Shown: positions 44,835 through 55,559 of the stretch, one piece after another
Numbering within the stretch: the stretch's first letter is position 1
How the letters are laid out: the number at the start of each line of letters is the position of its first letter
Assembly: GCA_022494885.1 (NCBI GenBank)
Contig: JAGVSM010004268.1
Coordinates: 124,001 to 188,000 of the forward strand
From: Micrasema longulum
Taxonomy: Eukaryota; Arthropoda; Insecta; Trichoptera; Brachycentridae
Reading direction: 5' to 3'
DNA: 64,000 nt
Program-made: the position numbers and the translations under genes
Notes under the pieces: model-generated
What the model saw: only the letters and a program-made list of their open reading frames with translations
What the model was told of the DNA's origin: nothing
Database searches by the model: none

Positions 44835-45540
44835 AGTTAAGATCAATAGTAAAAAAGTAGCTTCCTCTAAATTTCATTTTTAGATATAATAGGTTCGTTG
44901 TTCTTGCAAAGAAGCAATTCGTAGTAGGTAGGTATTATATATTTTTTTAAAGTGTGTTAAACGCAAGTAAATGTAAAAGGTCGGTAATTGTTGGTTGTAA
45001 TTATTGTGAATTATAAATTGCCAACAGATTAATTTACTCGACGTTTGGAGATCGTTAAGTTGTGACAAATGAATCGAGCAGCTACCAGCAGGTTTCTAAT
45101 TAATGGGAAGTAAACAGAGGTATCTACGACGGTCTTAAAAAAAACTATTTCTCTTTTCGAAAATGTGTATATTTGTATAAAAAATAAAGTTTTTGTGTCA
45201 GCTGCCTGCAATTAAAGATGTTACAATAAAAAAAATGTTTCTGCGGTGTGGAAACCGGGATAGCGAAACGTCGATTTTGTCGAAGTTTGGCATAATAAAT
45301 CCGACGTGCAGTTGTTTTTTTCGTACAGTATCGGGAAGCGTTTGTGAGAGAGTGACAGAAAAACTATATTTTAACACCCGTTTATCACACCGCTCTGCGC
45401 CGCATATGCTCGAATATTGCAAAAATTATCAGAAAGCACATAAACATCTACAAAATCTAAGTAAGTTGTAAAAACAAAATCTGAGATTGTGGATTTGTGT
45501 GCTCCCCTGGCGGATAGAATATAGTAGGTATATGGGGTAA
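44835..45540. other. No supported gene
   Basis: A family B-like edge (gggaagtaaacagaggtatct) occurs at 45103. A 92-codon frame at 45193-45471 is Cys- and Ser-containing but matches no family I know. Confidence 0.3.
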
Positions 45541-45544
45541 AATT

Positions 45545-45840
45545 TCATTTTATTTTATTTTATTTTATTTTATTTGGGATTTTTACAGCTTTTACATAAA
45601 CAAAATAATTAGAAAAATCTTAACCTAAAGCCAATTGAAAAAATCCACTGTAAATATAATTTTACATTTTCTTTTGCACCACAACAGGCCAGGAGGCCTA
45701 ATTACAGTGGTGAATTACATCACAGAGCACCCAGGCTTGAGAAAAATCACATTTTAATTTTTGTGTTCTCACCGGGAATCGAACCCGGAACCTTCCGTGC
45801 GTGAGTCAAGCGTCTTGACCACTACACCACGGAGGCCGCC
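45545..45840 (-). mobile_element. tRNA-derived SINE, second family, with (AAAAT)n tail
   Basis: The minus-strand head GGCGGCCTCCGTGGTGTAGT, GGTCAAGACGCTTGACTCAC, then B box GGTTCGATTCCCGG gives a strongly tRNA-like sequence. The body is unrelated to family C, and the element ends in (AAAAT)n, seen as ttttattttatt at 45545-45575. No intact acceptor stem, so a SINE and not a tRNA gene. Confidence 0.85.
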
Positions 45841-46090
45841 GTAATGACACATAATATATATGAAAAGAAGTTTAGTAATTGTATTTGTGTGACGTTTGTA
45901 TTCATGTGTATGTGAATGTGTGTATGCGTGAATGAATGGGGTAGAGGATACATGTGCGTGTGGGAATGAATGAGGGAGAGGGTGCGTGTGTGTGGGTGCG
46001 TAAGTATGAAAAAAATAATTGTTTAAAACTTGTAAATTGTATAAAAAATGGTACAATAAAGAGCTTAGTAAAAAGTTGGAAACCTTTTTG
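45841..46090 (-). mobile_element. LINE 3' end with TG-rich tail
   Basis: Minus-strand ..NFPTFY..LALYCTIFYTIYKF, then a CA-rich segment (HTHPHTHAPSLIHSHTHMYP) and an AATNCATAT-type end. Layout parallels 17848-18480. Confidence 0.5.
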
Positions 46091-46099
46091 TTAAAATTC

Positions 46100-46675
46100 A
46101 AATGACGAAATGATATAAATTGTATTTTTTTTTTTAAAGTATGTTAAATTTCAAAACCATATTCTGAAAAAAAAGCATTTTATTTTAAAATTTAACTGAT
46201 ACACATCGAATGAATAATGTGCGACGAGTCCTATACAATACAGTAGGTAACCACAAAATGCAGTAAATACGAAATAATGACAACAATAAAATAAGGTTTG
46301 ACAATACGCGACCGTTGATTCAAAACGAACACACAAATGCATATTATATGCACCTACATAATATATAAATAAGAATAACATATAAGTTTAATAGAAATGA
46401 TTCGAATTATAAAGAATAATATGATGGTAGGTATACCGCCGCGCTCCACAAAGAGCCATAAAGGTGCCGAGATGTATTTTGAAAACAGAAACTGAGCTTT
46501 GTTTTCAAAATAAAATCGTAAACCATCGCGCATTCAAATAAAGAACATGTTTGCTTTGTGATTTTATTCAAACCGTGAGTAGGTACCAGGGGCGAATCGT
46601 CCATATAAGCGATTATGTGCAGCTTACAATTATATTTGTCTGTCAATAATATAATGTTTTATAGTAGTTTTCACT
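46100..46675. other. No supported gene
   Basis: Frames at 46151-46381 and 46407-46646 have no family resemblance. Confidence 0.3.
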
Positions 46676-46689
46676 ATGGGAAAAAATAT

Positions 46690-47715
46690 ATGTGTTTATT
46701 ATAAATTAACTTTTCCATTAACACCACTTGGGGACCCGGGGACCACCTCTTGGGGACATTATTGTGAAACAAACATTAAATATGTACAAAATGTTCAAAA
46801 TGCATTTGTCAAATTGATTGCACCCAATTATGTATACAATCAAAGAAACAATACTCCATTCATGTATAATAAATTAAATGTTTTACCAGTTAAGGGTATT
46901 TTATGGAGCAAAATTATTATCCAACAGGTGTTCAGCTCGATATATAAAAATAAATTAGAACACAGCTATCTAACAAGATTTATATCTGTTGATGGCCTAG
47001 TTGTACCAAAATTTAAAAATAAATATGGACAACGTACGTTGGATTATATTGTTTCAAAAATATTTAATATGTTGCCACTTGACATGAAAACGTGTCAAAA
47101 TAAAAATAAAATTATGTTTTTATTACGTAAGTTGTTAGTAGACAGAACGCTCCTATATTGATTTATTATTTATGTAAAACATTTTTTATCTCTCATTGAA
47201 TACATTTTTGTTATTTTCTTAGGCAACCTTTTCTTTTATTTCTTTCTTATTTTATTTACATTGTTTAGATCTTAATTTTAATTGGTAGGTACTTTTAATT
47301 TTCTTATTACTTTTATTTTTTCTGTAGATATGAATTGAAATTTTCGATTGACTTTGTTTTATGTTTTATCTTGTTTTGATTACATTTACGAGCACACACT
47401 ATTTATATACATGTATTTATATTTTTTTCCTATATTTAAAATATATTCAGGTAAATTGCTATTCTTTAATTTTAATTGTATTATTTTACTCTATTTTCTT
47501 ACTTATAAAAAAAATATTCCTTTAAGCTATTTTTTTCTGGTTTTGTTGAGTTTTTTTCTTCTTAATAATATTTTTCAAAGCCTCAAAAACAAAATTATAT
47601 ACATATGTTCATTATTTTATACGTATACAGTATTATGTCTGTACTCTTTTTATTTGATTATTAATTAAAACTAATGTCTGAGCACCGGATGACAAACTAT
47701 TATTGAATAATATAT
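46690..47715 (+). mobile_element. LINE ORF2 C-terminus and T-rich 3' UTR
   Basis: Coding to TGA at 47159-47161: WGHYCETNIKYVQNVQNAFV, KLIAPNYV, PVKGILWSKIIIQQVFSSIY, KNKLEHSYLTRFISVDGLVV, LDYIVSKIFNMLPLDMK, a jockey-like C-terminus. The 3' UTR is very T-rich to about 47715 and ends near gagcaccggatgacaaactat. A second copy is at 62540-63000. Confidence 0.8.
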
Positions 47716-47720
47716 TGAGT

Positions 47721-47775
47721 TTTTTTTTTCAGTCTGACGATGTCGGACACGACGAAACCCGGTCACTGGTAAAAT
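47721..47775 (+). ncRNA. Hammerhead-ribozyme-like motif
   Basis: Reading 5' to 3': CAGU (47730-47733, stem I), CUGACGA (47734-47740, conserved box), one unpaired U (47741), GUCG (47742-47745) GACA loop CGAC (47750-47753) as stem II, GAAA (47754-47757), CCCGG (47758-47762, very short stem III), UC (47763-47764), then ACUG (47765-47768), which pairs with CAGU. The U-run 47721-47729 can extend stem I with AAAA at 47771-47774. The predicted cut follows C47764, in the canonical GUC triplet. Short stem III and a type I topology are known from Penelope-like elements, whose hammerheads often act as dimers. The extra U before stem II is atypical. Confidence 0.6.
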
Positions 47776-47779
47776 AATT

Positions 47780-48530
47780 ATTAGAAAAATACAAATAAAA
47801 GTGGAATAAAACTATAAAGTATTTTTATTATTATATTATTGAATAGTTTATCGGGACAAAGTATATTTTAATACTTCGTTTTCTTTATAATGTATTAATA
47901 TTGTAATAATGTGTATATTTTATTGAATAAAGACTCTATGAAAAAAAGAATTAATGTCTTCCTCAAAAAATAAACATCTATAAGCGCACCCAGCGCCCAG
48001 CTCGTCCCCCCCGGGGGGAAAGAAACTGGCTGATTACTTCAGCTTATTTCTTCATACAAAATTAATATTGTATTTCAACATCTCAAAATCCAGTTGTTGT
48101 TTTTTCCTCCTTAAATAAGCTAGCAAATTACAGATATTATTTGAAGCTTCTCTATTTGGAGAATAGCATTTGGATTTTAAGTAAATTACATTTTGAAACA
48201 TATATATTTTTTTTTAAACTTTTGCATAGGTATATTATGTATTGTAGTAAAATAATGGAGCATCGACCTATTTTACATATATCTCGAAGTTATTAATTGT
48301 TGTTTGAGTTTAATATGTAATAATTATTTTAATTCAAAATAAGTAAGTATTCCGTTTACCACAACCCGATTCATATTGAGTAAGTGCCTTATGATCTTCT
48401 CTGTTCTGCCTAGTACCAGGAGTAGTAGTAGTAGGTATTAGGTACCAGTAGCATCAAAGGATAATTTTATCTCTATGGCTACTCTTTGGTAAAATTCCTG
48501 AAAAAGGAAATCAAGTGGAGATAAGTCAGT
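47780..48530. other. No supported gene
   Basis: AT-rich; a possible element end at 47930-47945 (AATAAAGACTCTATG, then an A-run). Confidence 0.3.
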
Positions 48531-48534
48531 TTCA

Positions 48535-48602
48535 TATTGTAGTGGTTGGTGTGTTCGCCTACCTTGCTTGGTTAGATTCCTAGCAATATTTCATTGTCCC
48601 TG
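48535..48602 (+). mobile_element. SINE family C, left part (split by MITE)
   Basis: tRNA-like head (GTGGTTGGTGTGTTCGCCTA, B-box-like GGTTAGATTCC), then caatatttcattgtccctg, after which the family sequence breaks. It resumes at 49169 (ccctggactggtatctg). Confidence 0.7.
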
Positions 48603-48650
48603 CGGAGCTATTCTAAACCGCTCTCGCAGCTAGCACTCGCGTATTTACAT
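48603..48650. mobile_element. MITE family H, left part (split by LINE)
   Basis: ggagctattctaaaccgctctcgc resembles the H end at 40047. The matching inverse end is at 49112-49168 (gcgagagcgtttggaatataac). Confidence 0.7.
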
Positions 48651-49102
48651 TTTATTTATTTATATATACGCCCAATGGGCATTTTTATGGACACATTTAT
48701 ACCTAGAAAATTATTATAGCAAAATTAGAAAGACTCAATGGTTTATAGTAGACTTTGTGGAAGTGAAAGCGGGAGAGAGGTGTTTATAATTGAATTTGAT
48801 TCAGTGATCGTTTGAAAGAAGAACTTGTTATCAAAGAAATCAAGACTGGTATGTTTGTTGGCAGACCTAAGAATTCTGGGCATAGGGAAATGAAAACCAT
48901 AGTTAGTTCTATGGTTATCGGTATGAAAGAGTAAGTTTTGTCTGAGGTTTCTAGTTGGGATATTTAATTTTATTGAGCTCAGTAGTTCAGGCGCATCAAA
49001 GAGTGAGTTGAGAATTTTAAATAGGACTATAAGGTCGGATTTATTTCGACGGTCTTGAACAGAAGATATATTCAATGTAGTTTCTAACTCATTATACGTA
49101 TA
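48651..49102 (-). mobile_element. 5'-truncated LINE with 9-bp target duplication
   Basis: Flanked by TATTTACAT on both sides (48642-48650, 49103-49111). Minus-strand coding: NISSVQDRRNKSDLIVLFKI, LNSLFDAPELLSSIKLNIPT, NYGFHFPMPRILRSANK. The 3' end lies at the left, with a TAAATAAATAAA-type tail. Confidence 0.88.
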
Positions 49103-49111
49103 TATTTACAT

Positions 49112-49168
49112 ACAAAATACGCGAGATAAAAGCTTTTTCTACGACCGCGAGAGCGTTTGGAATATAAC
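49112..49168. mobile_element. MITE family H, right part
   Basis: aatacgcgagataaaagc..cgaccgcgagagcgtttggaa pairs with the left part. CCCTG at 48598-48602 and 49169-49173 may be its target duplication in the SINE. Confidence 0.65.
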
Positions 49169-49280
49169 CCCTGGACTGGTATCTGACGCGTTAGACTGAT
49201 CGAACAGGTTATATGATCGAGGTACGCAGGATTTGATGTTTCGATGTAGGTAATGCCCTATACACTATAGGATGCGGATG
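49169..49280 (+). mobile_element. SINE family C, right part
   Basis: ccctggactggtatctgacg, then diverged body and the gccctatacactataggatgcgg end. Confidence 0.65.
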
Positions 49281-49359
49281 TGACCAACCTACTACCTGAT
49301 CTATTGTAAACCTGTTGGGAATCGAACTCCGTATACTTACTATACCTCAAATACTATCA

Positions 49360-49460
49360 TCATCATGGTATTTTCCGCACCTAGGGGTGCATAGGGCATT
49401 GCATTGGTAAACCAAATTCAGCGTATAGAAGGTGAGGTGATCAGTCTTGCCCTTTCGGCA
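49360..49460 (-). mobile_element. SINE family C 3' fragment
   Basis: atcatcatggtattttccgcacc..gcatagggcattgcattgg..gtgaggtgatcagtctt, the 3' end in reverse. Confidence 0.7.
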
Positions 49461-49479
49461 ACAGACCAGGGCCTCAATA

Positions 49480-49560
49480 ACAAACGCTATCTTCATCGGT
49501 ACATACCGAGACGGTATACTTAACTTTCCTACTATCTTTATCTACCCCGAAATGCTCTAC
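49480..49560 (+). repeat. Family B-like terminal fragment
   Basis: agggcctcaataacaaacg.tatcttcatcgg corresponds to the inverse of 60785-60825 (ccgatgaagatttcatttgttattgcggcc). Confidence 0.5.
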
Positions 49561-49564
49561 CTAA

Positions 49565-49965
49565 CTGTCTATACGTGTTTTCGTTACGTCATCTCAGACA
49601 TAATATGATAAAATTCAACCAATGAGTGTTGCCGAAACATTACTCCGCGCTTGATGATAAAGTATTTATCTTTTGTATTTCAAATAGGCTTCCGTGATAA
49701 AAAGCAGCCACTTAAACCTTGGAAAAGTCCTTGATTAAACATGATTTTTATACTACATATGACATGACATATGACATATATATTTATATTTACATACATT
49801 ATGACTCTTCCTTAGACGGTACGGTTAACTTTCTGTACTTTTCTATCTACCTACGAATTACAAAGCAGGCTTTATCGATGACTTTAAAAAAAAACATTTT
49901 TCATACTGGCAATATTTTTAGAAAGTCTCAAAGGTCACGTGGTCTTACGCATGCGCTCTAATTAC
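49565..49965. other. No supported gene
   Basis: An 80-codon frame (49719-49961) has no resemblance to a known family. Confidence 0.3.
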
Positions 49966-49970
49966 GAGAA

Positions 49971-50040
49971 GTTTTCAAACCGAACGGCTAGATGCTATTA
50001 TATGTTAACGTAATAGCATCTAGCCTTTCGGTTTGAAAAC
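49971..50040. repeat. 70-nt near-perfect hairpin
   Basis: The left arm GTTTTCAAACCGAACGGCTA..GATGCTATTA is matched by its complement on the right with one mismatch over 30 bases. The ten-base loop contains GTTAAC. Could be a tiny MITE or a structured RNA; no target duplication seen. Confidence 0.75.
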
Positions 50041-50044
50041 TGAC

Positions 50045-50535
50045 AGTTATGACAGAATTTAATACGACTTCAAAATTGAATTATTTCCCTTATACTATTT
50101 CTAGCTCTATAGTTATGTTACCTACCTACATATCTATTTAAGATAATTTTATTTTTAACATATTTTGGTATTAAATTATTGAACACTTATCATGTAGGTA
50201 CTTATTTAGAGATATGTGTAGGTAATATGTATATTGAAATACCTACAAACATAGATATATTATATTTAAATGTCTCATTAAAGTTAAAGCCATATAAATT
50301 CCTTCACCAGAGCATTCAAAATAACGAGTCTAGTAATCCTAAAAACATTAGTTCCTGTCATTCAAATCCACCATTTATGATATTCATTAATAATCATCAG
50401 AAAAAATAATTTATCTTTTAAGTAGGTAATATAAATAATGATCGTCGCATGCGGCGTCTGTTTTTGAATCAATGAAATGTCAACACATACTTTTTCTTTA
50501 AAACTTTTGACTTTTCATCACCGCTCGCCAAGCAA
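50045..50535. other. AT-rich, no supported gene
   Basis: Contains several taggtac/ctacctac-type short repeats and nothing else recognisable. Confidence 0.3.
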
Positions 50536-50539
50536 ACGA

Positions 50540-50890
50540 AATCCCATCAGAATTAATCACTCATCTGAAAACTTTCTCCCCGTCTCTGTCTTTACGCAAA
50601 CTCCGGCTTGAAGCTGCTCGGCCGCGAAGGAAAACGCGTAGAACTGATTCGAAACAGCGCCTCGTGATTGGTCTGGGGGCCGGCACTGAAAAGGACGGGT
50701 GGACGTCTCCGCTCCCTCGCTGGCGGTCATTCGGGTGTCTCGGCAACCAATGGGACAGAACGATTTTAAATGGAAATGGAAAAAAGCGGAACGTATTTGA
50801 AGCGTGGAGCGGCGCCGCAGTCGTCCCCTCGCCACGGCCGGGAGAATACAGATCGGGGGGGGTTGAACGCATTTACTCCATTTAATTTGC
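50540..50890. promoter_or_regulatory. GC-rich island with two CCAAT-type boxes
   Basis: Markedly GC-rich against the AT-rich surroundings, with many CpG dinucleotides, GATTGG at 50667 and CCAATGG near 50748. Open in several frames on both strands, as GC-rich sequence usually is. May be a promoter, a 5' exon of an unseen gene, or part of an unrecognised repeat. Confidence 0.3.
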
Positions 50891-50894
50891 ATTT

Positions 50895-51735
50895 GTAAGA
50901 TCGATCGACCGTTGCAATTTTAAGTGTCAATGGACTCGAGAACTAGATCACGCCAATAAACAACGCATATAATAATAATTATTAACAACAAAACATTTTA
51001 CATTTACAGTTTTTTTATTTAATTTTGATAAAGCAGTGAATCGCATGCGCAGTTTTGTGATTATTAAAATAATGATACTATTTTTAGATAAAAATGTATA
51101 CCTTCGCTGTTTTAAGAACTAAAATAAGAAAAAAGATTGTTGTGATGTGACAATTATTAGTATTTGTGTTATTGCAGTGTTTTTTGTTTTGTTTTTAGAC
51201 AATTTTCCAAACTGGAGACTTATAATAGAATGGATACGGGTAACTATTTTTTTTAATGTTTTGGATAAATTATTGCTAAAGCTTAGATCAGCTACATCTA
51301 CGGTGATAGGAAAAGTCATTATACCTGTACCTGAACGCAACCAGCGCACTAAACTACTAAGTTCGTAGAACACGCGTTTCAGGCCCTATTTATTTATTTA
51401 TAAATTTATTGCATATGTAAGTATAGTTCACCAAAGAATTTTCAGGTTTTGACGAAAATATGTTGTTTCTACGCATGACTCCACCTATGCATTTGAGACA
51501 TATTAATTACGCAGCGACGGTCAGTCACTTTCTAGTATTCGGTTGGACCGAGCTGCCTTTTTCCCTAATTTTCCAGCTATTTTACCCTTAAATTTCCAAA
51601 TTAATTTAAATATTCACTCTAGAGGGGGTACGGGGCTTGCGCGGCCCACAGTACATTCTTAGAAGTCTTAAGAGCATAATCGCAATATTTTGGATAATTC
51701 CATTTCGCCTGTTTTTCTGAGAGAGCTCTTCCAAC
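50895..51735. other. No supported gene; LINE scrap
   Basis: gatcagctacatctacggtgataggaaaagtcattata (51287-51324) also occurs at 26168, so a fragment of that LINE family is present. The rest is unassigned. Confidence 0.4.
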
Positions 51736-51739
51736 CTCT

Positions 51740-52180
51740 ATCATGACATGGACGATCTTCTCGTTCTAGTAATGAGAGAACCCCTTCAATACCCATTCAC
51801 CGCTTTCATTTGTTTGCCTCCTCTTTCACAGAGTACCTAGCATCTGCTCGATTGTGGAATAATCTAGAGAGACGCCCCTTATTTATTTACATTTAAATCA
51901 AGTAAGAATTGTCTAAACTATCTATATATTTGAGATTTTCCTTTCTCCTTCCCCTTTTCCCATCTACGCTCCTCTCTTCATAGTATACTGTAGATTTTTA
52001 GTTTTTTTTGTTTCGAATTGTGGATAAAATTCAAGATGGAAAAAGATTCTGTATTATTATCTCTAGAATATGTCCATATACATACTTCTTATTTTCTCAC
52101 TGAATGGTTTTGGTAAGTAGGAATAAATTGCAATATAAAATGTTTATGTATATAAAGTATTCAAATAAATAAATAAGTAT
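51740..52180 (+). mobile_element. Old LINE 3' end
   Basis: Degenerate copy of the family at 32260-32950 (..ctcgattgtggaataat.. corresponds to RLWNH), with a pyrimidine-rich UTR and an (AAAT)n tail at 52165-52178. Confidence 0.6.
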
Positions 52181-52424
52181 ACAGTAGCCGGCATTAAATA
52201 AAGTAGATCGGGCTTAAAAAAGAGACTGCCGGCGTAATCGGCAAACTGCGACTTTGTAGAGCATCGTCTTTGTCATAAATAAGTGCAAACAGATACCGAT
52301 CTTCTGCGACAGAGACGACGCTCAAGAAAATCGTCAGTTTCTTTCTTAAGCCCGAAGTTTTTTTTTTCTGCCGGGTACTGTACATATATATTCTTCAGCA
52401 GGGAATTTATATAACACTAGAGCA

Positions 52425-52700
52425 TTTGAACATGAATACGGAGTGTCACCTGAGTGTAGTCTGCATTTAATATGGTATGGAATGCTCTCCCAGAAGAAGT
52501 GCGAAACTTTAAGAGTGAAGAGGTGGTTTGGAAAAAACTTAAAACCCACCTGTTCACTAAATCATTTGAATTAATCCGCAATAAATTTTAAACAACATGA
52601 TTTAATCACTTTGTAAAGCGCCCTTGAGGTGTAATATTACGAAAATGGCGTTATATTAATTATCCATAACAATACCAAAATAAATTATAAATTGTATTTT
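52425..52700 (+). mobile_element. LINE C-terminal fragment and 3' UTR
   Basis: VWNALPEEVRNFKSEEV, WKKLKTHLFTKSFELIRNKF-stop, then tgtaaagcgcccttgaggtg. The same family occurs at 26020-26300. Confidence 0.7.
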
Positions 52701-52904
52701 TGTATGCTGCGTCGGCGTCCGATGTTTATCGAAAATATAAATATTACATAGAAGAGAGATTATATATTTTGGAGATAACCTACCTATATAGAACAACGTC
52801 TCAAGAGAGACGGGGAAATTCTTTGAGAAGGGATAATGAACGTTTAGGCAAATTACTTTGCTTGTGACCCATCACCACGTTCTCGGGCACTTTTTCCTCA
52901 TAGG

Positions 52905-53060
52905 AGCATAGTCATAGAGTAAAATAATTTAAAATGTATTGACACGAAAACTTACCCATACTTACTAAGTTTGTATATTTACCTGTGTACCAGGGCTACA
53001 CTCAATGATCATATGCATATGCTACCAAAAATTGGAGGATACTCATTTTACCTATTAATA
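52905..53060 (+). repeat. Dispersed repeat family G, copy 3
   Basis: acacgaaaacttacccatac, agggctacactcaatgatc and ctaccaaaaattggaggatac blocks match the reverse of 17320-17440. Confidence 0.6.
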
Positions 53061-53064
53061 AATG

Positions 53065-54410
53065 GAATAATTTAAAAATAATTATTAATAAATCTACCCT
53101 TTGTTTATTTCATGGTGCCGTGCTATGTTGAAAGTTGGAATAAATCGGCGGATAGGAATTTGACCTTTATTCTTAAAGTAAATCAGACTCATTATCGTCT
53201 GATAAAATTTGTCGTTAAAAGCTCTTTCGGTATTGCATCATCTACACGCTGTGCATGAAGGAGAAAGCAGTTTAACTGTCTCGCTTATAACTCCAATGAA
53301 ATTCATTGAAATGTCAAAAGTCATAACATTGGAATGTCAAAACATGTTGAAAAAATAACAAAATTTTAGTAATATACATTATTTTGCTCTAATTTGTAAC
53401 TATACACCGCTTAAATGTCACATTGTACGATTTCAACCATTCAATTGAATAACGTCAAAATATGTTTCTCGATTTAATCAATTACGCCATAAACGAAAAG
53501 TAATGTGTGTCAATTTTGAGGGTGTAAAGATCTATCCGGCTATCAATTCTGCGCTCTCGAATACTTAGCCATATAAATATTTTAGGGGGTAAGTAGTTCC
53601 TTTTTTCGTTTTGTATATTTTCATTAATGAATTCTCTTGAATGTAATATTTACATTTTACATTTTCAATCAGTTTTTCTTTTTTTTATTTACACAAATAT
53701 TTTTACTCTGGGGGACTCCTCGAACCTTTGATCTACGAATCCACGACAATAGCCGCGGGACCACAACCTAATTCAACGTTATGCATTTCGAAAAAAAGGA
53801 AATATCTTCAATAATGTTAACAGTAATATTATTTTTCACTATTCTGATTTTTATGGATAACTTACATAGAGCCATTTTTGTATTATAATTTACATTTTCA
53901 ATTGGTTATTTATTCGTATACTAGGGTATCCTTAATAATGTTATATTATTCTAAATATATAAAGTCTTTTGCAGCCTAATCACCGTGGCCAACATCCACA
54001 AAAATAACAGCGGAAAAATGCTGAATACTAGATACTACCATCACGCGACAGACAGGGTGAACCGCCACACACGTCTATACTTACATACATTCTTAGCTTC
54101 TTCCACATCTTTGTCTTACATGCCCTTCAGGTGTATCTGCTTTTGGCATGACCAGACTTGAAATTTCGGTCAATCTGATCATGCCACGTCGTTCTTGGTC
54201 ATCTTCGTCGTCTCCAGTCGTCTTCGTCCTACGTTACATTTACTGGAGTGGAAAATGTTGACGAACTTTATTTTTTGCCCTCCGGGATTTTACCAAAATA
54301 TATTTTTTTCTTCTAAAAGATAGACACGTTTTTCAGACTTTACATAAAAACACTTAATATTGTCATTCCTTAAAAAAATGGTGCCATCTCTGGCGAGGAG
54401 CATTGTTCAA
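53065..54410. other. No supported gene
   Basis: AT-rich. A tRNA-like scrap at 53715-53775 (minus-strand GTGGTCCCGCGGCTAT..GGTTCGAGGAG) is probably a SINE head. Confidence 0.35.
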
Positions 54411-54414
54411 AGGA

Positions 54415-54477
54415 TTACAGTGGAATATTTCGTTGGCCCTAGACTGGCACAAGAAGCGTGTGACTGATCACCTTACG
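54415..54477 (+). mobile_element. SINE family C, left part (split by RTE)
   Basis: tggaatatttcgttggccct..actggcacaagaagcgtg..gactgatcaccttacg, continuing at 54949 (ttcatgtaacaaattat..gatacgct). Confidence 0.75.
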
Positions 54478-54948
54478 TTTTTTTTCTTCTTCTTTGTTTC
54501 GATTGGTTGATCTGCTATCGGCTAGAGGGAGATTCCTGAGATGCTGAGTTCCTGCTGTTCTTCCATCTCTTTGATAGTCTTTAAGGCAGACGGCGACCAG
54601 CTAGGATTTCATGGGCTACAGTAAAGAGGATTCTGGCGCTGTTCATTCTATCGACGTGATCTCTCCAGAATCTTCCCCTTGTTCTGCTCCATCGTACTAT
54701 GTCTTGGGTATCGCAAGTCCGTCTGATTTCTTGATTCCGGATTCTGACCCTTAAAGTTTTTCCTGCTATTACCCTAAGTACTTTCATCTCTGACGTTCTG
54801 AGCAGATTTTTTGTTCTCACCGTATCTGCCCTCGTCTCTACTGCATACGTCATGATTGGTCTGACAAAACGTTTTGTACACACGGACCTAGTTTTCTATC
54901 CGCATGTGTTTACGATATTTCTCAAGCATCCAGATATTATACCGCTCA
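54478..54948 (-). mobile_element. RTE-type LINE 3' end inserted in a SINE
   Basis: Minus-strand frame 54883-54581: RFVRPIMTYAVETRADTVRT, KNLLRTSEMKVLRVIAGKTL, DIVRWSRTRGRFWRDHVDRM, a RTE/BovB-like C-terminus. The GRRLP..RLSKRWKNS remnant follows, then a GAAGAAG plus A-run tail at 54478-54500. Confidence 0.85.
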
Positions 54949-54985
54949 TTCATGTAACAAATTATCTAGATACGCTGTCGATCCA
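54949..54985 (+). mobile_element. SINE family C, right part
   Basis: ttcatgtaacaaattatctag, atacgctgtcgatcc resumes the SINE exactly where 54477 left off. Confidence 0.7.
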
Positions 54986-54989
54986 GTGT

Positions 54990-55335
54990 CTTTATAAGGA
55001 TTGTTTTAGTTCTTTACATTCATCATAATGTTTCAAAGTGACGTTTTATAATCCAGCCTATATTATTGATATTATAAAATGCCACCAAGTAGGAATAATG
55101 TCATAAGCGAACGGCCGCAAACAAGTGATTGTTACTTGGTCACACCGCCGCGCCATCGCCACCAACACGTGATCGTAAACTTGAAATATGTACAGTATTA
55201 ATAATTCCATAAAGCGTAACTTATTCATTCTTCTTTCAATCTACTCATGTTTGTTGTAGGTCTGCTACTCACAAATACTTTCATCGGTTCACAGCCTACC
55301 CCAGGCCCGGCCGAGACAAATGCAAAAATATTAAG
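54990..55335. other. No supported gene
   Basis: Nothing recognisable. Confidence 0.3.
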
Positions 55336-55339
55336 AGTC

Positions 55340-55490
55340 CTATACAGGATGTTATTTAAACCCTGTCACATCCGAAACCACGATGATCAGTATGGGCAAG
55401 AAGACATATGTGCATATTGAAAAAATATTTAAACAAAGAATTTTTTTTAAATAAAATATTTCAAAAACAAATGGTTGCTTACTTCTGCAG
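55340..55490 (+). repeat. Short repeat shared with 36291-36400
   Basis: Same block order: ttaaaccctgtcacatccg, aaaccacgatgatcagtat, ggttgcttact. Confidence 0.6.
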
Positions 55491-55559
55491 GGGAGAAGTG
55501 AGGGGAGCGCGGCGAAGTATCAGACTCCCCTCTCCCTCCTCCTCGTGTATCCCCTGCAG

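Noticed and set aside
45770..45840. Possible tRNA gene on the minus strand
   Set aside because: Very tRNA-like, but the downstream body and (AAAAT)n tail, and the related copy at 34745, show it is a SINE head.
47348..47668. 106-codon membrane-protein-like frame
   Set aside because: Low-complexity translation of a T-rich LINE 3' UTR (Phe, Leu, Tyr, Ile); no coding signature.
50561..50892. Protein-coding gene in the GC-rich island
   Set aside because: Three or more overlapping frames are open on both strands, which is expected for GC-rich DNA; none resembles a known protein.
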